From assembly GCF_002723955.1 (NCBI RefSeq), contig NZ_BEWN01000003.1, positions 62,001-126,000 on the forward strand: a DNA stretch of 64,000 bases, in the 5' to 3' direction. The notes beneath the pieces were generated by a model. That model had not been told where the DNA came from. It was given only the letters and a program-made list of their open reading frames with translations, and ran no database searches. Below, one piece after another: positions 7,918-16,837 of the stretch. How positions within the stretch are numbered: the stretch's first letter is position 1; each line of letters opens with the position of its first letter. The position numbers and the translations under genes are program-made. The DNA is from Gluconobacter frateurii (lineage in GTDB: Bacteria > Pseudomonadota > Alphaproteobacteria > Acetobacterales > Acetobacteraceae).

Positions 7918-9093
7918 ATGACCGACTGCCTGTCCCCCGAAGCAAAAGATGATCTCCTCTCACGCGGTTATTCCCGTCGTAGTCTGGGCCGCGTCGCTGC
8001 ACTCATGAGTGCAGGTATGGCAGTACGGTCTATCGTCGGACGCGCTGAAGCGGGCCCTCTTACCGCCCTCCCGCCCGGTGACGTTACCAAGATGGTCCGC
8101 ATTGGCAGCAATGAGTGCTGGACTGGCCCCTTCCCGGCTGCTGCCAAGGCGGGCGCAGCTGCGGTTTTCGAAGGCAATCGATATGACCCTACGGGCCATA
8201 CGCGCGAAGATCTGATCAGCACGGCTGCCAAAATTGATAACGTGCCTGAGAACTGCATCCTGCCGTGGGGCGGATCATCTGATCCGCTTTGTCGCACGAT
8301 CGTGACGTTCTGCTCCCCGACGCGCGGCCTGGTTACGGCTGATCCCAGTTACGAAGCTGGCTGGGTCGCGTCCGAATGGCTCAAGATCCCGCTGAAGAAA
8401 GTCCCTCTGGATGCTTCCAACGGTTACAAGACCGATGTGAAGGCAATGCTGAAGGCTGATCCGAACGCTGGTGTCTATTATATCTGCTCGCCAAACAATC
8501 CGACCGGTACGATCACGCCGCTGGAAGATATCCGCTGGCTCGTTGCCAACAAGCCCAAAGATTCCATCGTTCTCGTTGATGAAGCCTACATCCACTTCTC
8601 CAATGCCCCGAGCGCAGTTTCGCTTGTTGCTGAAGGGCGCGATGTGGTTGTTCTTCGCACGTTCTCGAAGATGTTTGCGATGGCCGGTCTGCGTCTGGGC
8701 TTCAGCATGGCTCCGCCGGCGCTTCATGAGAAGATGATGCGCTATGACGGCGTGAATCAGACGCACATGCTGCCAGTTCCAGCGGTGGTTTGCGGGACAA
8801 AGAGCCTGACCATGAAGTCAGACATTGATGCTCGTCGTCGCGAAATGATCGCAGCTCGCGCCATGACGTATGAACACCTTCAGAAGAAGGGAATCAGCTT
8901 CATTCCTTCTGATGCAAATATGTTCGTTATCGACTGGAAGCGCCCCGCCGGCCCGATCAAGGATGCGTTCCTGAAGGAAAACATCATCATTGGCCGCTCC
9001 TGGCCGATCTGGCCAAATGCGTCCCGCATCACGGTTGGGTCGATGAGTGAAATGAAGAAGTTTTGCGCGGCACTGGACCGCATCATCGGCTGA
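7918..9093 (+). CDS. HisC-like PLP-dependent aminotransferase with Tat-type signal
   Basis: 391 aa. The body is a fold-type I aminotransferase of the histidinol-phosphate aminotransferase group: SPNNPTGTI near residue 196, VDEAYIHF with the PLP aspartate, and RTFSKMFAMAGLRLGF with the Schiff-base lysine. Unusually, the first 44 residues contain SRRSLGR followed by a short hydrophobic stretch (VAALMSAGMAV) and an AEA-type cleavage point near residue 44, which resembles a twin-arginine export signal for a folded cofactor enzyme. It sits on the opposite strand between hpnC and hpnD, with its own promoter and a strong terminator. A prephenate dehydrogenase gene 4.3 kb away would fit an aromatic transaminase, but export would not. 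Substrate unknown. Confidence 0.85.
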   Translation: MTDCLSPEAKDDLLSRGYSRRSLGRVAALMSAGMAVRSIVGRAEAGPLTALPPGDVTKMVRIGSNECWTGPFPAAAKAGAAAVFEGNRYDPTGHTREDLISTAAKIDNVPENCILPWGGSSDPLCRTIVTFCSPTRGLVTADPSYEAGWVASEWLKIPLKKVPLDASNGYKTDVKAMLKADPNAGVYYICSPNNPTGTITPLEDIRWLVANKPKDSIVLVDEAYIHFSNAPSAVSLVAEGRDVVVLRTFSKMFAMAGLRLGFSMAPPALHEKMMRYDGVNQTHMLPVPAVVCGTKSLTMKSDIDARRREMIAARAMTYEHLQKKGISFIPSDANMFVIDWKRPAGPIKDAFLKENIIIGRSWPIWPNASRITVGSMSEMKKFCAALDRIIG

Positions 9094-9100
9094 TATTTCA

Positions 9101-9132
9101 AACGGGAGGCTCTCTGGCCTCCCGTTTTTTTT
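9101..9132 (+). terminator. rho-independent terminator after the aminotransferase gene
   Basis: acgggaggc-tctctg-gcctcccgt is followed by a run of eight Ts. The GC-rich 9-bp stem lies 8 bases after the stop and between convergent genes (hpnC ends at 9135). Confidence 0.9.
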
Positions 9133-9134
9133 AT

Positions 9135-9995
9135 TCAGTGTGTTGGCCAGTAGCGCATTGCCAGAAGCAGAGCTTTTGCTCCGTCGGCTTTAGTCAGCGC
9201 AACCCGTTCTGCCACCGGGTCCTGACGTCGCAGACGTCGTGCCAGAATATGTGACAGTTCAACAATCACAGCGGCCTCAAGCCGCATCCGCCTATCCCGG
9301 ATCAGCATCGGAAGACCGCGAGCTTCGCGGTTTAGTGCATCTACCCCGTCCAGCATTCTGTCAAAAACCCGTCGCAGGCCGGGCTTGCTGCGCACCAGCC
9401 TTAGATCGTCGATTGTGACGCCCTCTTCCGCAAGCCAGGGCAGTGGAATGTAGCAGCGGTCCAGAACCTGTAGGTCCTCAGCTGCATCCTGTAGATGATT
9501 GATTACCTGAAGCGCCGAGCAGAGAGCATCTGAAGGAGCGAGTGTTTCGTGCCCTTCTGCATGAAGCAGCAGCAGGAACCGGCCAACAGGATTGGCGGAA
9601 TACCGGCAATAATGCAGGAGTTCCTGCCAGCTGTCGTATCTTGTTTTTTCTGCATCCATGCAGAACGCTTCAAGAAGATCCGTCGCTGTTTCCAGGGGAA
9701 CGCCCGTCTTGAGAAGAACCTCTCTCAACTTCACCGCCGTTTGAGCGTCAGCTCGCTGCGGAGCCTGTAGTTCTCCCCTGATGACGGCAGCCATGCCACG
9801 CAGGCGGGAAATTTTCTGCTGTGGCGTCAGCTCAGATGTATCCACCATATCATCCGCCACGCGGGCGAAATTATAGTAGGTATGAACATACGGCCGCAAA
9901 TGTCGGGAAATCAGCAGGGAACCAACGGGAAAATTTTCGTCGGTTTTGCCTTTTTCAGAGGTGACGTCTTTCGTCCCCCAGATGTCTTCTGTCAC
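9135..9995 (-). CDS. hpnC: HpnC, hydroxysqualene synthase
   Basis: 286 aa, squalene/phytoene synthase family. FPVGSLLISRHLRPYV then YYNFARVADDMVDTSE holds the first aspartate motif, and LQVINHLQDAAEDL the second Asp region (QDAAED). HpnC converts presqualene diphosphate made by HpnD into hydroxysqualene, which HpnE reduces to squalene. The start overlaps the hpnB stop by four bases (ATGA), placing it last in hpnA-hpnB-hpnC. The next gene in the same direction, hpnD, is beyond the inserted plus-strand pair, so hpnC and hpnD must be transcribed separately or through about 1.9 kb of antisense. Confidence 0.94.
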   Translation of the reverse strand: MTEDIWGTKDVTSEKGKTDENFPVGSLLISRHLRPYVHTYYNFARVADDMVDTSELTPQQKISRLRGMAAVIRGELQAPQRADAQTAVKLREVLLKTGVPLETATDLLEAFCMDAEKTRYDSWQELLHYCRYSANPVGRFLLLLHAEGHETLAPSDALCSALQVINHLQDAAEDLQVLDRCYIPLPWLAEEGVTIDDLRLVRSKPGLRRVFDRMLDGVDALNREARGLPMLIRDRRMRLEAAVIVELSHILARRLRRQDPVAERVALTKADGAKALLLAMRYWPTH

Positions 9996-11134
9996 GATGC
10001 CTCATCCGTATAGGAACGATTTTTCCAGCGTACGCCGACGCCCCTGTGATGGTCGATCGCCGACCCGATGGTTGCGGCCATGTAAAAGGCAGCAATCAGC
10101 GGCAGTGGCAATGCGCGCCAGAGAGGAAGTCCGAACCGTCGCAGGGTTGGAAGAAATGTAGCGCAGGACAGGAGATAGGTCAGCAGGCCAACCTTTCTCG
10201 TACGTCCTTTGCCAAAAAGGGCCAGCCCAACCGGGAGGAGCCAGATCAGTATCATCCCAAGAATAGTTGCGAGAAGCAGGACGGGCGATTGGCGGAGCTG
10301 GACATACGCCGTCCGTGCAATCATTTCCCAGATATCTTTTGCACCCCGATACGGTCGGACTGACCAGGCCAGTGCGCTATGGCCAAGATAGAGACGTCCG
10401 CCTGAGCGTTTGACGTGCGCTGCAAGGGTGCAATCGTCGATCAGTGCACCCCGGATAGCCTCGATGCCACCAATTCGCTCAAGTGCGCGCCGACGGAGTA
10501 GAATGGTTCCACCTGCGGCGCCTGCGATCCTGGACCGCTCATTTGCTGTCCAGGCAAAGGGATAAAGCATGGCGAAAAAGTAAACGAATGCCGGGACCAG
10601 AAATCGCTCTGCGGAACTCTCGCAGTTCAGGGCCACCATCTCGGAAACAAGATCCAGATTGTCTTCACGTGCCTTGGAGAGAAGCGTCGAAAGATGCTTC
10701 GGCGCGTGCATGATGTCTGCATCCGTGAACAGGATGTAGCCATAAGGCCCAATATGGTTGAGAGCCTCCTGCGCGCCCTGATTGACTGCCCAGAGCTTGC
10801 CACTCCATCCGGCAGGGCGCGAAGCGCCCGTCAAAACGGTGAGACGCTTCTGTGGGTCAGATAGAGCACGGGCCAGATCTCCTGTCCCGTCGGTGCTGTT
10901 GTCATCCACCAGGATGACTGACAGCTTCCCGTCATAGTCCTGCTCAAGCAGAGACGTCAGGCAGGCTTCAATTGACTCAGCCTCATCCCGTGCTGGCACA
11001 ACGATGGCTACGTCCGGGGCACAGGGTGGCGGAGAACCGGGCTTGAGGATTGGTCCGCCCTGCCAGAATTTTCCATGGAAGAGCGTCAGATAGATCCAGG
11101 CGCCAAGGCTGGTGAGTGCACTTCCGTAGAGCAT
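9992..11134 (-). CDS. hpnB: HpnB, hopanoid-associated family 2 glycosyltransferase
   Basis: 380 aa from the ATG at 11134, which overlaps the hpnA stop as TAATG; a longer start at 11164 inside hpnA was rejected for that reason. An N-terminal membrane segment (LGAWIYLTLFHG) is followed by a GT2 domain: VAIVVPARDEAESI, VDDNSTDGT and TDADIMHAP carry the nucleotide-sugar and metal-binding aspartates, with RSGGRLYLGH near a QxxRW-like region. Two or three hydrophobic helices close the protein. It is predicted to act at the cytoplasmic membrane on hopanoid lipid head groups. The family is defined mostly by its constant presence in hopanoid loci; the precise acceptor here is inferred. Confidence 0.9.
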   Translation of the reverse strand: MLYGSALTSLGAWIYLTLFHGKFWQGGPILKPGSPPPCAPDVAIVVPARDEAESIEACLTSLLEQDYDGKLSVILVDDNSTDGTGDLARALSDPQKRLTVLTGASRPAGWSGKLWAVNQGAQEALNHIGPYGYILFTDADIMHAPKHLSTLLSKAREDNLDLVSEMVALNCESSAERFLVPAFVYFFAMLYPFAWTANERSRIAGAAGGTILLRRRALERIGGIEAIRGALIDDCTLAAHVKRSGGRLYLGHSALAWSVRPYRGAKDIWEMIARTAYVQLRQSPVLLLATILGMILIWLLPVGLALFGKGRTRKVGLLTYLLSCATFLPTLRRFGLPLWRALPLPLIAAFYMAATIGSAIDHHRGVGVRWKNRSYTDEAS

Positions 11135-12129
11135 TATTTCATCCGTCCATGCAGACGGAACCATGAAATTGCGTCTGCTATGGCGTCTCTTGCAGGTCGA
11201 GGGGCATAACCAAGTTCCCTCTGGGCTTTGAGCGACGAGAAGAACATCAGCTTCCGGGACATGGCAAGAGTTTCACGCGTAACACGCGGCTCGATGCCAA
11301 ACCCACGGGCCAGCCATTCGGACACAACAGCCACCGGATAGAGCCAGGACTGCTTGAGTTTGATGCGGGGTGGTTTGACGCAGGCGATCTCGCTGGTGAG
11401 GCGAAAGAGATCGCCCAGCATCATGTTTTCCCCGCCGAGAATATATTTCTCGCCGATCTTGCCGCGTTCAAGCGCCAGGACATGCCCTTCGGCAACGTCA
11501 TCAACATGAACGATGTTGAGGCCCGTTTCCACATAGGCTGGCATCCTGCCAGAGGCACAGTCGAGGATCATCTGACCTGTCGGCGTGGGCTTGATGTCCC
11601 GCGGACCAATAGGAGTCGAAGGATTGACGATGATCGCGGGAAGCCCTTTTTCACGGACCAGCTTCAGCACTTCCTGTTCTGCCCTATACTTCGAGAGCTT
11701 GTAGGTCCCGATAACGGTGCTTTCCGTGACGTAGGTTTCTTCGTCTGCCGGCGTTCCGTCCTTGTTAAGCCCGAGCGCTGCCACGGAAGAGCAGTACACG
11801 ATCTTTTCCACGCCTGCGTCGAGTGCGGCCAACATCAGGTTTCGCGTTCCCTCCACATTGGCTTTCATCATCACTTCCGGGTCTGGAACCCAGAGTCGGT
11901 AATCAGCGGCAACGTGGAAAAGAATTTTTACGCCCTTCAGAGCCTCAGGGAGAGTTGAGGGATCTGATAGATCTCCGATGGCGAGCTCCGCGTCGAGTTC
12001 TGCGATATTGGATCGGTCCGAGTTTTCCCGAACGAACAGACGCAAGCGGTGCCCACGTTCCCGGAGCACGCGGGCAACAGCAGAACCGACGAACCCGGTA
12101 GCCCCTGTAACGAGTGTGACATCGTTCAT
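11134..12129 (-). CDS. hpnA: HpnA, hopanoid-associated NAD-dependent sugar epimerase
   Basis: 331 aa, extended short-chain dehydrogenase. The Rossmann motif TGATGFVGSAVARVL is at residues 8-22, YCSSVAALG marks the catalytic Ser region, and the active-site YKLSKYRAE gives Tyr and Lys. The family converts nucleotide sugars and accompanies hopanoid genes. Start at 12129 with aaggagaag 9 bases upstream. First gene of hpnA-hpnB-hpnC; divergent from hpnL across about 140 bases that must hold both promoters. No anomaly. Confidence 0.92.
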   Translation of the reverse strand: MNDVTLVTGATGFVGSAVARVLRERGHRLRLFVRENSDRSNIAELDAELAIGDLSDPSTLPEALKGVKILFHVAADYRLWVPDPEVMMKANVEGTRNLMLAALDAGVEKIVYCSSVAALGLNKDGTPADEETYVTESTVIGTYKLSKYRAEQEVLKLVREKGLPAIIVNPSTPIGPRDIKPTPTGQMILDCASGRMPAYVETGLNIVHVDDVAEGHVLALERGKIGEKYILGGENMMLGDLFRLTSEIACVKPPRIKLKQSWLYPVAVVSEWLARGFGIEPRVTRETLAMSRKLMFFSSLKAQRELGYAPRPARDAIADAISWFRLHGRMK

Positions 12130-12267
12130 GGTGGCAATCTTCTCCTTGGCTCATCAGCAACAGGTTGAAATTTTTCAGGTACCTTACTGCCGGTGGCTTT
12201 CGGGGGAAAGCGTCTGCAAGGCTGGAATATTGGAGAACTGTGCGTTAGAGCGTGTTGCAAACGACAT

Positions 12268-13434
12268 GTGACGAAGACGTTGAAAAAAACCCTCCCCATC
12301 ATCCTCTCCCTTCTGGGCGTGGCTCTCTTCACATTCATCGCAGCCAAGGCAGGCATTCATCCTGTCATGGAAGCACTCGGAAAAGTTGGCGTCGGAGGGT
12401 TCTTCCTTCTGGTGCTGGTCCAGATCGTGATCGATATCGGACTCGGCATCGCATGGAAGTCGTCCGTTCCTCAGATCGGGTTTCTGAGACTGACCGCTGC
12501 TCGTCTGGTGCGTGATGCAGCGGGTGCGTGCCTCCCGTTCTCCCAGCTTGGGGGAATGGTGCTTGGTGTACGCGCCACGCTTGCCGGGCGCAGTGCGCAG
12601 GCAGTGGATGGAGAAGATCTGCATTGGCCCGAGGGTGTCGCCGCCAATCTCGTCGATATCACTACTGAGGTTCTGGGACAGATCGCGTTCATTCTGGTCG
12701 CCATTCTCTGTCTTGTTGGCCATCAGGGAGCGGCACGTTTCATCTGGCCCCTGATGGGTGGCATGGTTCTTCTGTCACTCGGGATCGCGGGGTTTATCTG
12801 GACCCAGCACCGCGGTGGTTCGATGGTCCGTAAGGCAGCGATGTTCTTCGGGCGCCATATTGCCGCCGACTGGCGTGAAAGCCTCATTGGCAATACGGAG
12901 ATTTTTCAGGCTCGTCTGGAGTCTCTCTGGAGCCGCCCTGATCGTATCATGATGGGAGCCCTTTCCCATTTCGTCTGCTGGGTTGGAGGTGCGGCCGCAA
13001 CGTGGATCGCTCTGACCCTGCTGGGCGCGCATGTTGGGTTCCTGTCTGCTCTCGCTATCGAAGGTGTGGTGTGTGGCATCATGTCAGCAGGCTTCCTTGT
13101 TCCCGCAGCGCTTGGAGTGCAGGAAGCAGCGTATGTTGCCCTTGGTCTGATCTTCGGTATCGACTCACAGATCTCCCTGAGTCTTTCCCTGCTACGTCGC
13201 GGACGGGACATTCTGATTGGAATTCCGGTTCTGTTAGGCTGGCAGCTTGTTGAGATGAGCCGTCTTCGCAAGCAGAGTGCTCCTGTCCCACCACGGGAAA
13301 AGACCGTTACATCCGTTCTGAAGAAAACCAAAACGTCCGTCATGTCGGGAAGTGTCAAAAAGGACGTCTCCGCAAATCGCGACACCGAGGATAAGGACGA
13401 CGCGGCATTCGCGACTGCGCCGCGTGTTCTCTGA
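12268..13434 (+). CDS. hpnL: HpnL, hopanoid-associated lysylphosphatidylglycerol-synthase-like membrane protein
   Basis: 388 aa if started at the GTG at 12268; a GTG at 12193 (413 aa) and a TTG at 12280 are alternatives, and none has a clear ribosome site. About eight membrane helices begin with LPIILSLLGVALFTFIAAKAG. The family-typical segment is SAGFLVPAALGVQEAAYVAL, shared with the UPF0104/MprF flippase-like domain. HpnL is one of the conserved membrane proteins of hopanoid loci and has been suggested to move hopanoid precursors, which is not proven. A charged 40-residue tail follows the last helix. The stop overlaps the next gene's ATG (TGATG), coupling it to tyrosine biosynthesis. Confidence 0.82.
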   Translation: MTKTLKKTLPIILSLLGVALFTFIAAKAGIHPVMEALGKVGVGGFFLLVLVQIVIDIGLGIAWKSSVPQIGFLRLTAARLVRDAAGACLPFSQLGGMVLGVRATLAGRSAQAVDGEDLHWPEGVAANLVDITTEVLGQIAFILVAILCLVGHQGAARFIWPLMGGMVLLSLGIAGFIWTQHRGGSMVRKAAMFFGRHIAADWRESLIGNTEIFQARLESLWSRPDRIMMGALSHFVCWVGGAAATWIALTLLGAHVGFLSALAIEGVVCGIMSAGFLVPAALGVQEAAYVALGLIFGIDSQISLSLSLLRRGRDILIGIPVLLGWQLVEMSRLRKQSAPVPPREKTVTSVLKKTKTSVMSGSVKKDVSANRDTEDKDDAAFATAPRVL

Positions 13435-14312
13435 TGGCACTTTTTAAATCTCTGGCAGTTATCGGGCCGGGACTGATTGGCTCGTCTGTTCTACGCCGCG
13501 CATGCGAGACAGGCCTTCTGGCGGACCAATTGATTGCAGCAGATATCAGCCCTGCAGTTCTGGATCGTGTCCGTGAGCTGAAGATCGCGGATCTCGTGAC
13601 TAACAACATGGCTGAGGCTGCGCAGGCTGAATGTGTCATGCTCTGCGTGCCGGTTGGAGCAGTTGAGGCAACGGCCCGTGCCGTGCTCCCCTCTATGCAG
13701 CCTGGCTCCATCCTGACAGATGTGGCTTCTGTTCGTGGCAAGCTGGGTCCCACAATTCAGGCCCTGCTTCCGGCTGGCGTGGATTATGTTCCTGGTCACC
13801 CAATGGCTGGGACGGAACATTCAGGGCCAGACGCAGGGTTTTCCACTCTTTTTGAAAATCGCTGGTGTCTGCTTGTTCCCCCTGAAGGCGCACATGACCA
13901 TGCCGTTCAGAAGATCCAGAAGCTTTGGGAACTCTGTGGTGCAAGAACGAAAATTCTGCCCGATGACAAGCATGACCGTATCTGCGCCATGGTGAGTCAC
14001 CTACCCCACCTGCTGGCCTTTACCATTTGTGATACGGCCGACAATCTTTCCGAAGAAATCCGGGCCGCCGTTCTTGATTATGCGGCCTCAGGATTTCGAG
14101 ACTTTACGCGGATTGCTGCCTCAGACCCGGTGATGTGGCGGGATATTTTCATCGCCAACAAGGATGTTCTTCTGGAAACCCTTGATCGTTTTGTGGCGGA
14201 TGCTCAAGGCATGGCGCAAGCGATCCGGGAAAGCGATGAGGCGGCGATTACAACCCGTATTGAACGCGGGCGCCGGATCAGACGAACGCTGATTGAAAAC
14301 CGTCAGGCCTGA
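13434..14312 (+). CDS. tyrA: prephenate/arogenate dehydrogenase
   Basis: 292 aa. The N-terminal NAD(P) site SLAVIGPGLIGSSVL is followed by LCVPVGA and the substrate region GHPMAGTEHSGPDAG, with SHLPHLLAF and a final helical domain, all typical of TyrA/TyrC cyclohexadienyl dehydrogenases, which make 4-hydroxyphenylpyruvate or tyrosine in the cytoplasm. No chorismate mutase or ACT domain is present. It overlaps hpnL by one base, so expression is coupled to the hopanoid side. It is followed by a bidirectional terminator and convergent pyk. Cofactor and substrate preference cannot be told from sequence. Confidence 0.92.
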   Translation: MALFKSLAVIGPGLIGSSVLRRACETGLLADQLIAADISPAVLDRVRELKIADLVTNNMAEAAQAECVMLCVPVGAVEATARAVLPSMQPGSILTDVASVRGKLGPTIQALLPAGVDYVPGHPMAGTEHSGPDAGFSTLFENRWCLLVPPEGAHDHAVQKIQKLWELCGARTKILPDDKHDRICAMVSHLPHLLAFTICDTADNLSEEIRAAVLDYAASGFRDFTRIAASDPVMWRDIFIANKDVLLETLDRFVADAQGMAQAIRESDEAAITTRIERGRRIRRTLIENRQA

Positions 14313-14321
14313 GGGGTTGAG

Positions 14322-14357
14322 TTTCTTCCATCCAGTCAAGGTCCGGATGGAAGAAAT
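14322..14357. terminator. bidirectional terminator between tyrA and pyk
   Basis: ttcttccatcc (14323-14333) and ggatggaagaa (14345-14355) form a perfect 11-bp stem with an 11-base loop. It sits between the convergent stops at 14312 and 14367. The T runs on either side are short, so strength is uncertain. Confidence 0.65.
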
Positions 14358-14366
14358 AATTCAAAA

Positions 14367-15797
14367 TCAGGCAGTTATGATGCGAAGCGTATTTGTGCTT
14401 CCAGCAACGCCGTAAGGCAGGCCAGCCAGAACAATTACGTGATCGCCGGCGCGGCAAAGCTGCATGGAACGCGCCATGGCTGCAGTAGGTTCAGCCAGTT
14501 CTTCGATGCTCTGGGCGATGTGCTCTTTTTCCACGACCTGCGGGAACACACCCCACACGACGCAAAGGCGACGGGCGACTTCCTGATGAGGCGTAACAGC
14601 CAGGATCGGGCAATGGGGCCGCTCACGCGCCATGCGTAGCGCGCCCCCGCCACCCTGCGTGCGAACACCAATGGTTTTTGCGCTGAGAGCCGTACTGACC
14701 TGCCATGCTGCCTGAACGATGGCATCCTGAACGGTACCTTCAGGCTTCGGACGGGCACGATCCATCCGCAGGCGCCACTCGACGTCCTGCTCCACGCGAG
14801 AGGCGATGCGGGCCATGATGGAAACGGCTTCGATCGGGTATCTGCCGGCGGCGCTTTCAGCTGAGAGCATGACAGCATCTGCGCCATCATAAACAGCGTT
14901 GGAAACGTCCGAAACTTCAGCGCGTGTCGGGGTCGGGCTTTCGATCATGCTTTCGAGCATCTGCGTTGCCACGATGACAGGGCGGCACTGGCGTCGTGCT
15001 TCAGCAATCGCGCGCTTCTGGGCGACTGGAACTTCCTCAGGTGGGAGCTCCACGCCGAGATCGCCTCGAGCCACCATGATGGCATCGGACAGGCGTACGA
15101 TACGCTCCAGATCTTCCATCGCCTGTGGTTTTTCAAGCTTGGTGACAATCGCAGCACGGCCCTTGGCGATCTCGCGAGCTTCCTCGACGTCCTCGGGGCG
15201 CTGCACAAAGGAGAGCGCAATGAAGTCAACACCCAGCGAAAGCGCAAAGTCGAAGTCCTTGCGATCCTTCTCCGTCAGGGCCGGGATTGGCAGCGTTACG
15301 TCAGGAACATTGACGCCTTTGCGCTCGGACAGCTTGCCCCCGATAACAACTTCCGTTTCGAGCGCACCTTCCAGAACCTTGACCACGCGCAGCTTGAGCT
15401 TGCCGTCGTCAAGGAGGAGATGGCTGCCCGGCTTGGCAGCGGAGATAATTTCCGGATGTGGCAGGCAAACGCGGTTTCCGTTGCCAGGAGTTTTATCCAG
15501 ATCGAGGCGGAAAGGCTTGCCCTCTTCAAGGACAACGGGTCCGTTCTCAAATACGCCGACACGCAGTTTCGGCCCCTGGAGATCAGCCAGAATAGCGAGT
15601 GGGCGCCCCACTTTCGTCTCCGCCGCGCGGATCGCTGCATGACGTTCGCCGTGATCCTCATGGGCACCATGAGAGAAATTCAGGCGGAAAACGTTTACCC
15701 CGGCTTCAGCCAGAGACAGGATCATCTCGGGTGAGGATGAGGCCGGGCCAAGAGTTGCGACGATCCGCGTACGACGATGGTGGGAGCTGGATGTCAT
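14367..15797 (-). CDS. pyk: pyruvate kinase
   Basis: 476 aa. All family signatures are present: TRIVATLGPAS, RLNFSHG, DLQGPKLR (substrate and K+ site), VTKLEKPQAMEDL with the catalytic Lys, and MVARGDLGVELP with the Mg-binding Glu/Asp. The C-terminal allosteric domain is complete. It makes pyruvate and ATP in the final step of glycolysis. The SH3-protein gene ends 25 bases upstream on the same strand, so pyk may be co-transcribed with it. Acetic acid bacteria use this enzyme mainly below the pentose-phosphate and Entner-Doudoroff routes. Confidence 0.97.
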   Translation of the reverse strand: MTSSSHHRRTRIVATLGPASSSPEMILSLAEAGVNVFRLNFSHGAHEDHGERHAAIRAAETKVGRPLAILADLQGPKLRVGVFENGPVVLEEGKPFRLDLDKTPGNGNRVCLPHPEIISAAKPGSHLLLDDGKLKLRVVKVLEGALETEVVIGGKLSERKGVNVPDVTLPIPALTEKDRKDFDFALSLGVDFIALSFVQRPEDVEEAREIAKGRAAIVTKLEKPQAMEDLERIVRLSDAIMVARGDLGVELPPEEVPVAQKRAIAEARRQCRPVIVATQMLESMIESPTPTRAEVSDVSNAVYDGADAVMLSAESAAGRYPIEAVSIMARIASRVEQDVEWRLRMDRARPKPEGTVQDAIVQAAWQVSTALSAKTIGVRTQGGGGALRMARERPHCPILAVTPHQEVARRLCVVWGVFPQVVEKEHIAQSIEELAEPTAAMARSMQLCRAGDHVIVLAGLPYGVAGSTNTLRIITA

Positions 15798-15822
15798 GGA
15801 GTGGCGTCCTCGCTATGAAAAA

Positions 15823-16758
15823 TCAGTTGGATTGAATCGTCTCGCCAGGGAGAAGTCCCCAGAACAGACGACGTGGCAGCCATCCCTCGTAGCCTTTGAC
15901 GACGACGTGGCACCATTGAGAACTTTGTGGGCAGGCCTTGATGTTGCCCACGGTTCCCCGCTGAAGGACAGCAACCACGCTGCTGTCTTCCTCCGGATGG
16001 CTCATGAGGAGAACATCACTTTTATGCGCGCGGGCTTCATCCTGCGTTGCGACATGACCCAGAACGCGCGCATCAGCACGGCCGATATGGTCGCCGTCCT
16101 TTTCGGAAGCCTCACCGGATTGTGCTTTTACGCCCTCGGGAGGAAGACCCGGGATCACGAAGGTACGGCTGCCATACAAGGTGGCCTGATGAACCCAGCC
16201 CTTCTGCCCATCGGAATCTTCGACCAGACGCCACACATCGAATTCGCGTTCGATTTCAACAGGCAGACCACGCCGGTGATAGACCCAGTCAATTGGATAC
16301 CGATCACCGGGCCCGCGGCGCATATAAACCTTGTCTGCTCTCAACGCGGCATAACGTGGCAGAGGCAGGCCCGTATTGCTTCCCTTGTCTGTTGGCGCGT
16401 CGGCTGGTGGAGCATCCGGTGACGGCGCTGGCGTCTGGGCCGCATTGGCGGCAGCAACTCCGGCGGCGCCTGCTGCTGCACCGGCTGCAAGAGGCGCAGC
16501 GTGACGCGTGACGGTCGTATGCCGCGCAGCATGATGCGCTTTTTTGGAAGAACTGGCCGTGTCACCCGTGTTTTTTGAAGGCTTTTTCTTTGCATGCGCA
16601 GCCTTGGCGGTTTTCGCATCGGCCTTGGTCGCATGATCATGCTTATGATGGGCCGCTTCTGCGGGTGAAATGACCATCAGGGCCGTTGCCGCCGCGAAAG
16701 ACAGCAGAAGCTGACGGCAGCGCAGGGGTCGGGACAGAGGAGTGACAAGCGTTCTCAT
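15823..16758 (-). CDS. exported SH3-domain protein (bacterial SH3-like)
   Basis: 311 aa from the ATG at 16758 (aggga 7 bases upstream); a longer reading to 16887 would place the signal peptide internally. The signal peptide ends near ISPAEAA. Next comes a 110-residue low-complexity region, first His/Lys/Ala-rich and then Ala/Pro-rich, probably an unstructured wall-spanning linker. The C-terminal half holds two SH3-like units: DKVYMRRGPGDRYPIDWVY with DGQKGWVHQATL, and SVVAVLQRGTVGNIKAC with YEGWLPRRLFWGLLPGE. Such domains (DUF1058/SH3_4 type) are usually periplasmic. Function unknown; it lies between a ThiF/DsrE pair and pyk. Confidence 0.75.
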   Translation of the reverse strand: MRTLVTPLSRPLRCRQLLLSFAAATALMVISPAEAAHHKHDHATKADAKTAKAAHAKKKPSKNTGDTASSSKKAHHAARHTTVTRHAAPLAAGAAAGAAGVAAANAAQTPAPSPDAPPADAPTDKGSNTGLPLPRYAALRADKVYMRRGPGDRYPIDWVYHRRGLPVEIEREFDVWRLVEDSDGQKGWVHQATLYGSRTFVIPGLPPEGVKAQSGEASEKDGDHIGRADARVLGHVATQDEARAHKSDVLLMSHPEEDSSVVAVLQRGTVGNIKACPQSSQWCHVVVKGYEGWLPRRLFWGLLPGETIQSN

Positions 16759-16837
16759 GAGCGCATCCCTGCCAAGGGTGGAGAGTTTCGGCAAGTCACC
16801 AAATGACGAAAATCGCGATTTGGATGCGGGAAATAGG

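Noticed and set aside
11135-11164. hpnB start at 11164
   Set aside because: The TAATG overlap with the hpnA stop at 11134 favours the downstream ATG.
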